DNA from: Chryseotalea sanaruensis | GTDB lineage: Bacteria; Bacteroidota; Bacteroidia; Cytophagales; Cyclobacteriaceae | NCBI RefSeq assembly: GCF_003990915.1 | Contig: NZ_BHXQ01000001.1 | Coordinates: forward strand, 799,402 to 863,401 | DNA: 64,000 bases | Direction: 5' to 3' | Shown here: positions 42,878 to 50,905 of the stretch, piece after piece | Numbering within the stretch: the stretch's first letter is position 1 | Layout of the letters: each line of letters opens with the position of its first letter | Translations under genes and position numbers: made by a program | Notes under the pieces: model-generated | Databases searched by the model: none | What the model was told of the DNA's origin: nothing | Seen by the model: the letters and a program-made list of their open reading frames with translations, nothing else

Positions 42878-43267
42878 ATGAAGAACCACAAACTTATAGT
42901 ACGCTTAGTTCACCTCCTTATTTTACTGGTATTGTTTGCTTGTAGCGAAGACGATGCAAAGGCTGGTAAAAGCCGTGATATAAAATTTGAAATTAGTGGC
43001 ACTTTCACCGGAACACTTGATGCGACTTACATCACAGCAAGTGGAGGAGGAACTAATGAATCTATCACTTCTTTGCCATGGACTAAAAATATTAAGTACT
43101 TATCCACCACTGTAAGTACTTCTATCACAGTTGGTGGTGATGGTGGTGTGGCTGGTCAAACGCTTTTTATTAAAGTCTTTGCTGGTGGTACTTTAGTATC
43201 GGAGACGTCTGGTATATCTAACAGTTCCGGGATATTGGTTGTGGCTTCTCCTTCATACATATTTTAA
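42878..43267 (+). CDS. Small lipoprotein, MmpS-like fold possible
   Basis: 129 residues. Lipoprotein signal with lipobox LFAC (Cys22) and downstream acidic residues (SEDD). The mature part is beta-rich with the pattern FEISGTFTGTLDATYITASGG ... LPWTKNIKYLST ... QTLFIKVFAGG. The TYI ... LPW ... I.VF.GG spacing is reminiscent of MmpS-type extracellular domains, but I would not assign that family firmly. The DoxX-family gene follows after 23 bp in the same direction. Confidence 0.65.
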   Translation: MKNHKLIVRLVHLLILLVLFACSEDDAKAGKSRDIKFEISGTFTGTLDATYITASGGGTNESITSLPWTKNIKYLSTTVSTSITVGGDGGVAGQTLFIKVFAGGTLVSETSGISNSSGILVVASPSYIF

Positions 43268-43290
43268 ACATTCAGATAACTTTAAATAAG

Positions 43291-43674
43291 ATGATTGACA
43301 ATACACTTATACTCCGCATAGCACTGGCTATTATTCTTCTATCGCATGGTTTACCAGGGATGTTTGATGGAGGGGTAAACGCTTTCGGAAATTCATTTTT
43401 AAACCAAGTCGGATTCTCACCACTGGGTGTGCCCCTTGCCTGGGCTATAAAAATTTCGCATGTACTTTGTGCTATTCTATTGATCGTCAACAAATACATT
43501 AAACCAGTTTCCATCGTTACTATTTTAATTTTACTGATGGGAATCATTATGGTTCATGCCAGCGAAGGTTGGTTTGTAGTGGGTGGTGGAAGAAATGGCG
43601 TAGAGTATAATTTTCTGTTAATTTGCGTCTTTCTATACCTGATGTTTCCAAAAGGATTAAAATTAAAATCATAA
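43291..43674 (+). CDS. DoxX-family membrane protein
   Basis: 127 residues with four membrane helices (ILRIALAIILLSHGLPGMF, WAIKISHVLCAILLIV, VSIVTILILLMGIIMVH, FLLICVFLYLMF). The LSHGL...F pattern in helix 1 and the four-helix layout fit DoxX/DoxD-like proteins, which associate with redox and sulfur-stress systems. Substrate unknown. It lies 23 bp downstream of the small lipoprotein gene. Confidence 0.8.
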   Translation: MIDNTLILRIALAIILLSHGLPGMFDGGVNAFGNSFLNQVGFSPLGVPLAWAIKISHVLCAILLIVNKYIKPVSIVTILILLMGIIMVHASEGWFVVGGGRNGVEYNFLLICVFLYLMFPKGLKLKS

Positions 43675-44022
43675 TCTTAATCAAAGCACAGCGCCTTTAT
43701 TCGATCGCTTATTAGATTAATTTTTCAATGAAACTGATATTGAAGAAATGAGAAGCTTTACCAGAGAGTAAGCTATAAACTATGGCATCAGCTGTAAATT
43801 CTTACGGAATATGATGAAATCAAAATTCTAATAATTTTAGTTTAAACTACTTTCCACTACTAAGTAAATTGTGTCGATTAGATGTTTATACAAAGCCTTG
43901 AAAACTAATATTGCTAAACCTATCTTTCATGCAGACATCCTAGTAAAATTTTATCATAAGTATTATGGCCGGCTTAAAAATAACCGTAGCTGCTATTATG
44001 TAAGTTGATAGCGTTCCAATAC
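43675..44022. other. Intergenic stretch, no gene seen
   Basis: About 350 bp of AT-rich sequence between convergent units (DoxX gene and the S41 pseudogene). No hairpin terminator with a T run and no repeat shared with other parts was found. Confidence 0.5.
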
Positions 44023-44937
44023 TTATATTAATGTGTATACATCCATATCTCCATTATGGTCTTTCTCAATAGGTACTTGATAATCAAGTACTGTTGGTAC
44101 GCCTTGTTTCGGTGAACCATCAACATTAATCGTAGCTGAATTTGGAATCGTAATTGTATAGAATAGGTTTTTCTGTTCTATGGGCTCTCCATAGCCATAA
44201 ACACTTTTTGATATGTTGTTATGATTGATGTAGTAAACTAGTGTTATCCGGCTAAAGGTTGCATCAGCCGTCTGTAGTTGTCCTGTAATAATTGCATCAG
44301 AATAATCCTTCATTCGCCAAACAAAGTCATCGCAGGAACTTATGCAGCTATGATTAGTAACAACAAAAATATTTTTCAGTGATAGACTTTTGCAGAAGGT
44401 ATAATCGGCTTTAGATCACAGCCGTAAGAGTCACGACAAAAAACAGCGCATGCTGGCAAAAAATCGCGATACTCAAGCTGCTTGTACACTTCACTTTTCC
44501 TTATTGGTGAAACCCAGTTTTCCAGGCGAGGACTAAACCAAAAGGAATAAGGCCGAATACGGTCGCTTTCAATTGAAGGTAACTTCTTGAATCGAACACT
44601 AAGGTCATAAAAAGGTCTTTTAACCAACACAGCAAGAAGTGGAGTAATTTCTGATCCTCCCCAGTTATTCTGTACATCAATGACCAGGTTGTCAATGTTG
44701 TTTAATTCTGTGATGGATTTTTGAATGAGTTGCACATCATGACAGAGCGTATTTTCTTCAGCGGGCGAAGTACATTGTATGTCCGATTCAAATACACTGT
44801 AGCCAAAATTAGTAAACTTTAAAACGAGCGTATTTGCATTTTTTAATAATAAAAATTTATCCCCTTACTGATTAATTCCCAGCCCTGCAGTGAGTCTTTA
44901 TACCTTTTTCTTGCATCGGTTGGTGGAATTCCTTTTG
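44023..44937 (-). pseudogene. S41-family (C-terminal processing) peptidase pseudogene
   Basis: Read on the minus strand in three shifted frames, this segment gives S41 peptidase pieces in the right order: KRYKDSLQGWELISKG (upstream frame), then KNANTLVLKFTNFGYSVFES and NNIDNLVIDVQNNWGGSE (the usual iDlRgN.GG strand), then, after a frameshift near 44380, NIFVVTNHSCISSCDDFVWRM with the SS.. serine region, then ITLVYYINHN ... YTITIPNSATI. At least two frameshifts break it (near 44870 and 44380), and the N-terminal domain is missing. The catalytic serine region is present but in a different frame from the core strand. Not functional unless the shifts are sequencing errors. Confidence 0.7.
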
Positions 44938-45319
44938 TTTAATAAAGTTTACTGCTAGCCTGCTTTTATCGGAAATGGTAGAGGACGAATGATCATTTTA
45001 GCATAAGGATTGCCTAGGAAACTATTTAAGGCATATGGATAAATTTAGAATAAATCCGGAAGTTCTTCAACAGATCACCACCTCTTTCTTATAACAGGCA
45101 GGTTATAAATAATTTCTTTCATTCAATTATACTAATAGCTTCAATCCAGATAACTAGCATTATTTATAAAACTCTCCGAAAAGACACTGAGGATAATTGT
45201 TCATTGGATGTAGATAAATGACCCTGAGGCTTGCTCATAACCTTCACCTTACATGAAGCAAAGAGCAGACTTCATACTGGCACGAAAATTCTTAAAGTAC
45301 GATTAGAATTTAAAATGCT
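44938..45319. other. Intergenic stretch with a 20-bp palindrome at 45089-45108
   Basis: No gene seen. Contains a perfect inverted repeat TTATAAC / GTTATAA (6-bp centre, 45089-45108), a possible operator for the genes starting at 45320. No terminator was recognised. Confidence 0.4.
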
Positions 45320-45526
45320 ATGGAAAAACCTAAAGACTTACCAGGAAAAGAAGCGCCCTCAGTGGAAGAGCCAATAACAAATCCAGTTTCGCCCGTTATT
45401 GAAACTCCGGAACCACCACAAATCATAGATCCTTCTGCCCCACCCGACATCGAAAGGAAAAAAATAACACCCCCTCGAGAGAAGCGAAAAGGAAAACCGC
45501 TAAAAACATCCAGCCGGGTTTTATAA
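45320..45526 (+). CDS. Small proline-rich protein
   Basis: 68 residues, family not recognised. The sequence is disordered and rich in Pro, Glu and Lys (KDLPGKEAPSVEEPITNPVSP, ETPEPPQIIDPSAPPDIE), with a basic end (KKITPPREKRKGKPLK). No signal peptide. It lies just upstream of a decayed short-chain dehydrogenase gene in the same direction. The codon pattern and a clear ATG support a real but unassigned gene. Confidence 0.45.
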   Translation: MEKPKDLPGKEAPSVEEPITNPVSPVIETPEPPQIIDPSAPPDIERKKITPPREKRKGKPLKTSSRVL

Positions 45527-45579
45527 AGCAAACGAAAAAAGAAATTGAGTAAACAATAGTCTACTAAAGCTACAGGCAG

Positions 45580-46439
45580 ATGCAAAAGCAATCCAAATCA
45601 AAGCAGTTGAGAAAAAAGCAGATTCAAAAACGGCCAGGACTTGAGAGTAAGATGAAGCCACAACCTCTTTCTAAACTTCCTGAATCTACTTAAGGAAAAC
45701 TATTCGGGAAAGTTGCACTTATTACAGGTGGTGACAGCGGTATTGGAAAAGCCATTGCTGTTCTTTTTGCTCAGGAAGGTGCTATGATTGTGATCAGTTA
45801 CCTGAATGAACATAGTGACGCCAAACAAACTCAGCGAGAAGTAGAAATGCATACTGAATGCCTGATTGTTCCTGGAGATTTAAGTAAGGAAAAATATTGC
45901 AGAGAAATAGTAAAAATGGCTATTAAGCGTTTTCAGAAATTAGACATCCTAATTAACAATGCTGCACTACATTATGAAACTGAGAAATTGCAAGAACTTT
46001 CAACGCAACAATTATTGACAACTTTTGCTACCAACGTATATCCTTATTTTTGGGTAACAAAGGCAGCACTCCCATATATGAAAAAGGGCAGTTCTATTAT
46101 TAACACATCTTCTGTTACTGCCTATCGCGGAAGTGCTTCCTTAATCGATTATGCCTCAACAAAAGGTGCCATTGTTACTTTTACCAGAAGTCTCTCATCC
46201 AATCTGGCCAAAAAAGGAATACGTGTTAATGGTGTTGCTCCTGGCCCTATTTGGACACCTTTAATCGCTTCTTCATTTTCCGTAAAAAAATTTCCATGTT
46301 TGGCAGTGAAGTACCCGTGGGGAGAGCCGGTGAACCCGCAGAAGTAGCGCCAAGCTATTTGTTTCTTGCTTGTGCAGACTCAGCCTACATGACTGGCCAG
46401 TTCCTACATCCCAACGGAGGCGAAATTGTAAATGGGTAA
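45580..46439 (+). pseudogene. Short-chain dehydrogenase/reductase pseudogene (nonsense mutation plus frameshift)
   Basis: An SDR of the TGGDSGIG type. The frame from ATG 45580 has an in-frame TAA at 45691-45693, just before GKLFGKVALITGGDSGIGKA. The catalytic region is intact (DILINNAALHYE, INTSSVTAYRG, YASTKGA with Tyr/Lys). Near 46284-46290 a run of seven A causes a frameshift; adding one A joins the frame to MFGSEVPVGRAGEPAEVAPSYLFLACADSAYMTGQ... and the normal ending NGGEIVNG. Both lesions would have to be fixed to give an intact enzyme of about 285 residues. A start after the nonsense codon could still yield a protein lacking the C-terminus. Confidence 0.8.
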
Positions 46440-46665
46440 CCTTAAATTAAACCAATTTTTTCGAGACAAACATTGGGCATATTCATCCACACTCAGTAGT
46501 AACATTCTCTCACCTTATCTCAATTTAATTCTCTTTCAAGTTAAATTAACACCAATCCAGAATGGCTCATAATGTGCTTACTTAATTAAGTACTCAATAA
46601 TTTAGACAACAAGATTGTGTATCACTTGAAAAATATTTTCGGAACAAACTCAAAATAATAATATT

Positions 46666-47121
46666 ATGATACAGAAAACGATAGAATTGAACATTGGATT
46701 AAAGAATAAGTTTTCTGGCGTATTGGTGATAATAATGCTGCTTTCGATTACTTCATGCTCTCAGAAAATTCCCTTTCTCACTTCATCAGTTGTACCCTCT
46801 GCTGAAGGGGTAGTTACAGTAAAAAGTGACGACAATAAAAATTATATTATCGATTTAAGTGTAATGCGTTTGGCTGATCCAACAAGGCTTACACCTTCAA
46901 AAGTGGGTTATATAGTATGGATGGAAACAGAGAATAATCGTGTGAAAAATATAGGACAATTAAAAACATCAACTGGATTTATGTCTAAAACACTTACAAG
47001 TTCTTTGGCAACAGTTACCCCCTTTAAGCCTATTGAAATTTTTATAACTGGTGAAGAAGATGTTGCTACATTACATCCAGGGTTAGTAGTGCTAAAGACG
47101 GGGACTTTTTCAGTTAAATAA
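46666..47121 (+). CDS. Small lipoprotein of unknown function
   Basis: 151 residues. Lipoprotein signal with lipobox ITSC (Cys31). The mature domain is beta-rich with no recognised family (EGVVTVKSDDNKNYIIDLSVMRLADPTRLTPSKVGYIVWMET, FMSKTLTSSLATVTPFKPIEIFITGEED, in pieces); the arrangement of strands resembles an Ig-like or anti-sigma-type extracellular domain. The PRC-barrel gene follows after 25 bp in the same direction, suggesting co-transcription. Confidence 0.65.
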   Translation: MIQKTIELNIGLKNKFSGVLVIIMLLSITSCSQKIPFLTSSVVPSAEGVVTVKSDDNKNYIIDLSVMRLADPTRLTPSKVGYIVWMETENNRVKNIGQLKTSTGFMSKTLTSSLATVTPFKPIEIFITGEEDVATLHPGLVVLKTGTFSVK

Positions 47122-47146
47122 ATAAAAGCGAATCAAAATTCTAATC

Positions 47147-47917
47147 ATGAAGCAAAGTGTAAAAAAAATAACCGGCTTCGCTATGGGAGCAACAGATGGC
47201 GAAATTGGAAAAGTGAAAGAGTTCTATTTTGATGATGAATCATGGGTAGTTCGATATCTGATTGTGGACACAGGCAATTGGTTGTTTGGCCGGGTAGTAC
47301 TCATTTCTACGGAAGCAATTATTGCTACGGATTGGAATAATAAAATATTTTCTGTTAACCTCACCAAAGAACAAATAAAGAATAGCCCGGATATAAATAC
47401 GGACTTACCTGTTTCACGACAGGAAGAGATCAAACTACAAAAATATTATCCTTGGGTTAAGTATTGGGGTGGTGGATATTATGGTGGCGGTGGTGATGTA
47501 TTAGCGATAAGTCCTGGACCGGTAATCATGGGGTTGCCACGAACTAATCTTACTGAAACAGAAACCGAACAAGAGAAAAATGCCGATAAGCACTTACGCA
47601 GTACTGAGAAAGTAACAGGCTATAAGATTAAAGCGGTTGACAGTGAAATTGGAGATGTTGAAGATTTTATAATTGACGAATCCAAGTGGGAAATAGATTT
47701 TTTATTGATTGATACAGGTAAATGGTTACCTGGTAAAAAAGTGCTGATCTCTCCAAAATTGATCCATGAGATTGACTGGGAGACTTCCACAGCATATGTT
47801 GAAACCTCTGTAGCATTTATAAAAAGTAGTCCCGCATATGATCCTGCGCAATTAATAAATGTTGTTGATCTTGATAACCTTAACAAGCACTATGGTGAAT
47901 TAAATACGAATTCGTAA
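47147..47917 (+). CDS. Double PRC-barrel protein
   Basis: 256 residues with two PRC-barrel domains: ~1-75 (VKKITGFAMGATDGEIGKVKEFYFDDESWVVRYLIVDTGNWLFGRVVLIS, in pieces) and ~160-235 (TGYKIKAVDSEIGDVEDFIIDESKWEIDFLLIDTGKWLPGKKVLIS). Between them is a Gly-rich linker (YWGGGYYGGGGDVLA). No signal peptide or membrane segment. Double PRC-barrel proteins of this kind are common in stress-response gene groups. It lies between a lipoprotein gene and a baeRF-family gene. Confidence 0.85.
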   Translation: MKQSVKKITGFAMGATDGEIGKVKEFYFDDESWVVRYLIVDTGNWLFGRVVLISTEAIIATDWNNKIFSVNLTKEQIKNSPDINTDLPVSRQEEIKLQKYYPWVKYWGGGYYGGGGDVLAISPGPVIMGLPRTNLTETETEQEKNADKHLRSTEKVTGYKIKAVDSEIGDVEDFIIDESKWEIDFLLIDTGKWLPGKKVLISPKLIHEIDWETSTAYVETSVAFIKSSPAYDPAQLINVVDLDNLNKHYGELNTNS

Positions 47918-48029
47918 GATTTAATTCCTATCTGCCTAATATTCTCCAATACGAAATCAGTTTAAGTTCCTTCTAAGTTCAAACAGAATTAATTAGGTAA
48001 GCTTATTAATCTATTACAACTAAGAGCAA

Positions 48030-48047
48030 CCTAAGCAAGCGCTTAGG
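48030..48047. promoter_or_regulatory. 18-bp palindrome before the baeRF-type gene
   Basis: Perfect arms CCTAAGC / GCTTAGG with a 4-bp centre, 62 bp upstream of the next start codon. It has no T run, so it is a candidate operator or 5'-leader hairpin rather than a terminator. Confidence 0.35.
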
Positions 48048-48108
48048 CATACAGTAGCGTTAATATTAAATTAGTAGCTAACAAAAAACACTTTCAAAAC
48101 TTCAGAAA

Positions 48109-49275
48109 ATGAAAATAAAACTAAAACTGCTTACTAAAGAATTGATTAGTGAGTTATTAACTATCACCGTATCGCCTTGTATATCACTTTACATGCCTAC
48201 GCATAGAATTCATCCTGAGAATATCCAGGATCCAATCAGATATAAAAATCTCGTTAAACAAGTAAAGGAATCTCTAATAGAAAAATACCCAAATGCTGAG
48301 ATTGAGACGCTGCTGGAATCATTCGAAACGTTAGCCCACGATGAAGACTTTTGGAATCATACAAGCGATGGACTTTGTGTATTGGCGGCACCTGCTTTTT
48401 TCGAAGTAATTCAATTGCAACTACCAGTTGAAGAACTTGTAATTATCGAAGAAAGCTTTCATAGCAAACCACTTCGTCAAATTTTACAATCAGAAGATCG
48501 TTATCAAGTTTTGGCACTTACCCAGGATACTATACATCTTTATGAAGGAAATCGTCATTCATTAATTGAAATCAAATTACCGGGTGGCTTTCCAAAAACA
48601 GTTTCAGAGGCGCTAGGTGATGAATTGACTGAAAAGCATTCTACTGTAGCTTCCTATGGAGGAGTAGGTAGCGGCAGCACAACTATACATCACGGACATG
48701 GTGGAAAAAAAGATGAGGTGGATAATGATGCTGAACGATTTTTTCGTTTAACTGCAAGTGCCATTTATGACAATTATTCTAATCCTCTGGGGTTACCCTT
48801 ACTTTTGGCAGCCTTGCCAGAACACCATAATCTATTTAAGCAGGTAAATAAAAATCCATTCCTTTTGGCAGAAGGAATTGAGATAAATCCCCAGGCCGTT
48901 ACAATAGAAAAATTGGCGGAATTGTCCTGGGAAATAATGCAACCTCTGTACTTAAAGAAATTAGAATTGTTAGCTGAAAAATTTAATCAGGCAAAATCAA
49001 ATGGACTTGGAAGTGAAACGATAGATGAAGTGATTGAAGCAGCTGAAGCCAGCCGGGTAGATACAGTCTTTATTGAGGCGAATCGCGTAATTGCTAAAAG
49101 ATTAAGAAATAAAGTAACAGGCACCTTTGAAACTGCAGATACAACACAACCTGTTCTGGACGATCAATTGGATGACATAGGTGAGTTAGTAAACAAAATG
49201 GGAGGTACTGTAATTATTATCCCAAAAGAACAAATGCCTTCAGAAACTGGTATTGCAGCCATATTTCGTTATTGA
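48109..49275 (+). CDS. baeRF-family protein (bacterial eRF1-like domain)
   Basis: 388 residues matching the bacterial archaeo-eukaryotic release factor family: CISLYMPTHRIHPENIQDPIRYKNLVKQ at the N-terminus, a central DGLCVLAAPAFFEVIQL strand region, and the C-terminal VIEAAEASRVDTVFIEANRVIAKR plus MGGTVIIIPKEQMPSETGIAAIFRY. These proteins resemble eRF1 and are proposed to act on stalled ribosomes under stress; direct evidence is limited. A His/Gly-rich loop (GSGSTTIHHGHGG) lies near residue 190. The HPF-like gene follows after 29 bp, supporting a ribosome-linked role. Confidence 0.8.
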   Translation: MKIKLKLLTKELISELLTITVSPCISLYMPTHRIHPENIQDPIRYKNLVKQVKESLIEKYPNAEIETLLESFETLAHDEDFWNHTSDGLCVLAAPAFFEVIQLQLPVEELVIIEESFHSKPLRQILQSEDRYQVLALTQDTIHLYEGNRHSLIEIKLPGGFPKTVSEALGDELTEKHSTVASYGGVGSGSTTIHHGHGGKKDEVDNDAERFFRLTASAIYDNYSNPLGLPLLLAALPEHHNLFKQVNKNPFLLAEGIEINPQAVTIEKLAELSWEIMQPLYLKKLELLAEKFNQAKSNGLGSETIDEVIEAAEASRVDTVFIEANRVIAKRLRNKVTGTFETADTTQPVLDDQLDDIGELVNKMGGTVIIIPKEQMPSETGIAAIFRY

Positions 49276-49304
49276 AAAAAATCGACACAAGTTAAACTTG
49301 CTAT

Positions 49305-49622
49305 ATGACTATACAATTCAACACAGATAATAATGTACATGGAACTGAAGAATTTATAGCTCTCTACATAGTACAGATAGAGTCAGTTCTTAGTAGATTC
49401 AGTGAACATATTACCCGTCTCGAAGTACATCTTTCTGATGAAAATGGGCCTAAAAATGGGATGAATACCAAACGATGTTTATTGGAAGCTCGATTAGAAC
49501 ACAGACAACCCATTGCAGTTTCCAATCAAGCTGATACACTTGATCAGGCCATGGATGGAGCACTTGTTAAGTTAACAGCTACGTTGGATACAATTATGGG
49601 TAAATTAAACAATCATAAATAA
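49305..49622 (+). CDS. HPF/RaiA-like ribosome-associated protein
   Basis: 105 residues. Pattern of the ribosome hibernation/S30AE domain: beta strand (MTIQFNTDNNV), helix (EFIALYIVQIESVLSRFSEHI), strands (TRLEVHLSDENG, RCLLEARLEHRQPIAVSN) and C-terminal helix (TLDQAMDGALVKLTATLDTIMGKL). It is shorter than E. coli HPF paralogs with C-terminal extensions, and similar to the short sigma-54-modulation type. It would bind the ribosome decoding region. Lies 29 bp after the baeRF gene. Confidence 0.7.
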   Translation: MTIQFNTDNNVHGTEEFIALYIVQIESVLSRFSEHITRLEVHLSDENGPKNGMNTKRCLLEARLEHRQPIAVSNQADTLDQAMDGALVKLTATLDTIMGKLNNHK

Positions 49623-49635
49623 AGATTTGCAATGG

Positions 49636-49956
49636 CTACTCTTTCTTACTGTTACCAATAACCTTGGAGGATAGCGTTCTTAATAATGTAGGAACAATTA
49701 ATCGTGTAAACCAGCCTGCCTTTCTCAAAAGCTTTTGCCCTACAAACAAATCAATGGCTAGTGAAGTGCCACCCTTCAACAGTGAGCTATTGCCACTTCC
49801 TTTGTTTTTAAAAATATTCACGATATTCATTACTGGTGTCAACTTCTCTTTAAAGCCATCTACATGTTCATTAATGATTCGCTTTCGGTCTGCAATAATT
49901 GTCTCAGTCATTCTTCGTGCTGCCACCAATTCATCATAATTATTAATTCTGTTCAT
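49636..49956 (-). CDS. Small protein co-encoded with holin-like and YtxH proteins
   Basis: 106 residues, family not firmly recognised. A helical N-terminus (ELVAARRMTETIIADRKRII) is followed by LKGGTSLAIDLFVGQKLLRKAGWFTRLIVPTLLRTLSSKVIG, probably amphipathic and membrane-associated. It is the last of three co-directional genes and overlaps the holin-like gene by 14 bp. Proteins with this neighbourhood are typical of Bacteroidota envelope-stress operons. Confidence 0.65.
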   Translation of the reverse strand: MNRINNYDELVAARRMTETIIADRKRIINEHVDGFKEKLTPVMNIVNIFKNKGSGNSSLLKGGTSLAIDLFVGQKLLRKAGWFTRLIVPTLLRTLSSKVIGNSKKE

Positions 49957-50290
49957 AAATTTTCTTGATAATAAAATTTCTGATTCCTGGCACCAAAACT
50001 TTGCTTGAGGTAAGCAGTATCAAGGTAAAAGCTAGTGTATATACTCCTCCTACAATAAAAAATCCAGCTTTAATATTGTCCATGGCTTCACCGAGCCACC
50101 AAGCTGCACCGAATCCTATAAATAGTAGTATGAATAAGCCGAGTATTAACGATAAGAGGCCTACAACACTCGTAGATGCTCCTAAAGAGGTATATTCAAT
50201 TGCTTTAATGGTAATAAGATCACGATAGGCTGCAACCAAATCGGTACCCACATCCACCAATTCTTCACTGCTCTTCCTTTGCTTACTCAT
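49943..50290 (-). CDS. Phage-holin-like / DUF1469-type membrane protein
   Basis: 115 residues. N-terminal helix (DLVAAYRDLITIKAIEYTSLGAS) and two membrane helices (VVGLLSLILGLFILLFIGFGAAWWLG and AGFFIVGGVYTLAFTLILLTSS). This matches the putative-holin superfamily III / DUF1469 layout. Despite the name such proteins are usually not phage lysis proteins. Middle gene of a three-gene operon with YtxH. Confidence 0.7.
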   Translation of the reverse strand: MSKQRKSSEELVDVGTDLVAAYRDLITIKAIEYTSLGASTSVVGLLSLILGLFILLFIGFGAAWWLGEAMDNIKAGFFIVGGVYTLAFTLILLTSSKVLVPGIRNFIIKKIYEQN

Positions 50291-50301
50291 AATAATTAAT
50301 T

Positions 50302-50553
50302 TTAGGTATTTCTATAATCTGAGAATTCGGATTCTAGTTCATCTACTTCATTTTGCGCTTTTGATTTAAATTCAGATGCGAGCTCCTTGCCCATAACGAT
50401 TAAACCTGAAAATTGACTTAGCCAATCTTTTGCTCCGTCTTTAATTTTCTTTTGAAGATCTGTTCCCTTTTCAGGTGCCAATAACATTCCGATGGCGGCA
50501 CCTGCAGCAGCTGCTACTGTGATTCCAAGAATTACTTTTGTTGTTGTATTCAT
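50302..50553 (-). CDS. YtxH-domain protein
   Basis: 83 residues. The N-terminal helix VILGITVAAAAGAAIGMLLAPEKGTDLQKKI is the YtxH signature (Gly/Ala-rich membrane helix, then LLAP..G...R/K). The rest is a charged amphipathic helix. General-stress-type protein; first gene of the operon. The stop-to-start gap to the next gene is 11 bp. Confidence 0.85.
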   Translation of the reverse strand: MNTTTKVILGITVAAAAGAAIGMLLAPEKGTDLQKKIKDGAKDWLSQFSGLIVMGKELASEFKSKAQNEVDELESEFSDYRNT

Positions 50554-50905
50554 ATAATTTGTTTACGGTTTAATAAATTTTTTTAGTGCTTTGATCAGTA
50601 ATGCTGCCCAAAAAATTGAATTACTTTATTTAAGTCAGTTACTACTGCTTGAGCACGAATAGTGCCAGCTCTCAACTTTGACGTTTCTATTCGATTTTGA
50701 TTAATCAATGGTCTTCCTTTCTACTTTCGTAAGTACTTGAGATCCTATTTATTGCAATTAATCGTCACACTCAGAGTATTATCATCAATTTGTGGAAATT
50801 TTTACACACCAACGGCTAAACTTTATTGAATTCACAAACAATAAGCTGGCTTGTTAATTGTATTTTTGAGGTTTGCTATTCCGCTATTAATTCAGAATTA
50901 CTAAA
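50554..50905. other. Divergent intergenic region, with -7 element candidate at 50861-50868
   Basis: Separates the YtxH operon (minus) from the TamB gene (plus). TATTTTTG at 50861 is an exact TAnnTTTG match 38 bp before the TamB start, but no TTTG lies at the usual upstream spacing. Nothing else was recognised. Confidence 0.4.

Noticed and set aside
49943..50290. Holin-like gene as a phage lysis gene
   Set aside because: It sits in a YtxH operon without an endolysin, and the family is usually cellular despite its name.
50861..50868. TATTTTTG as a full promoter for tamB
   Set aside because: Kept only as a possible -7 element because the -33 box is missing.
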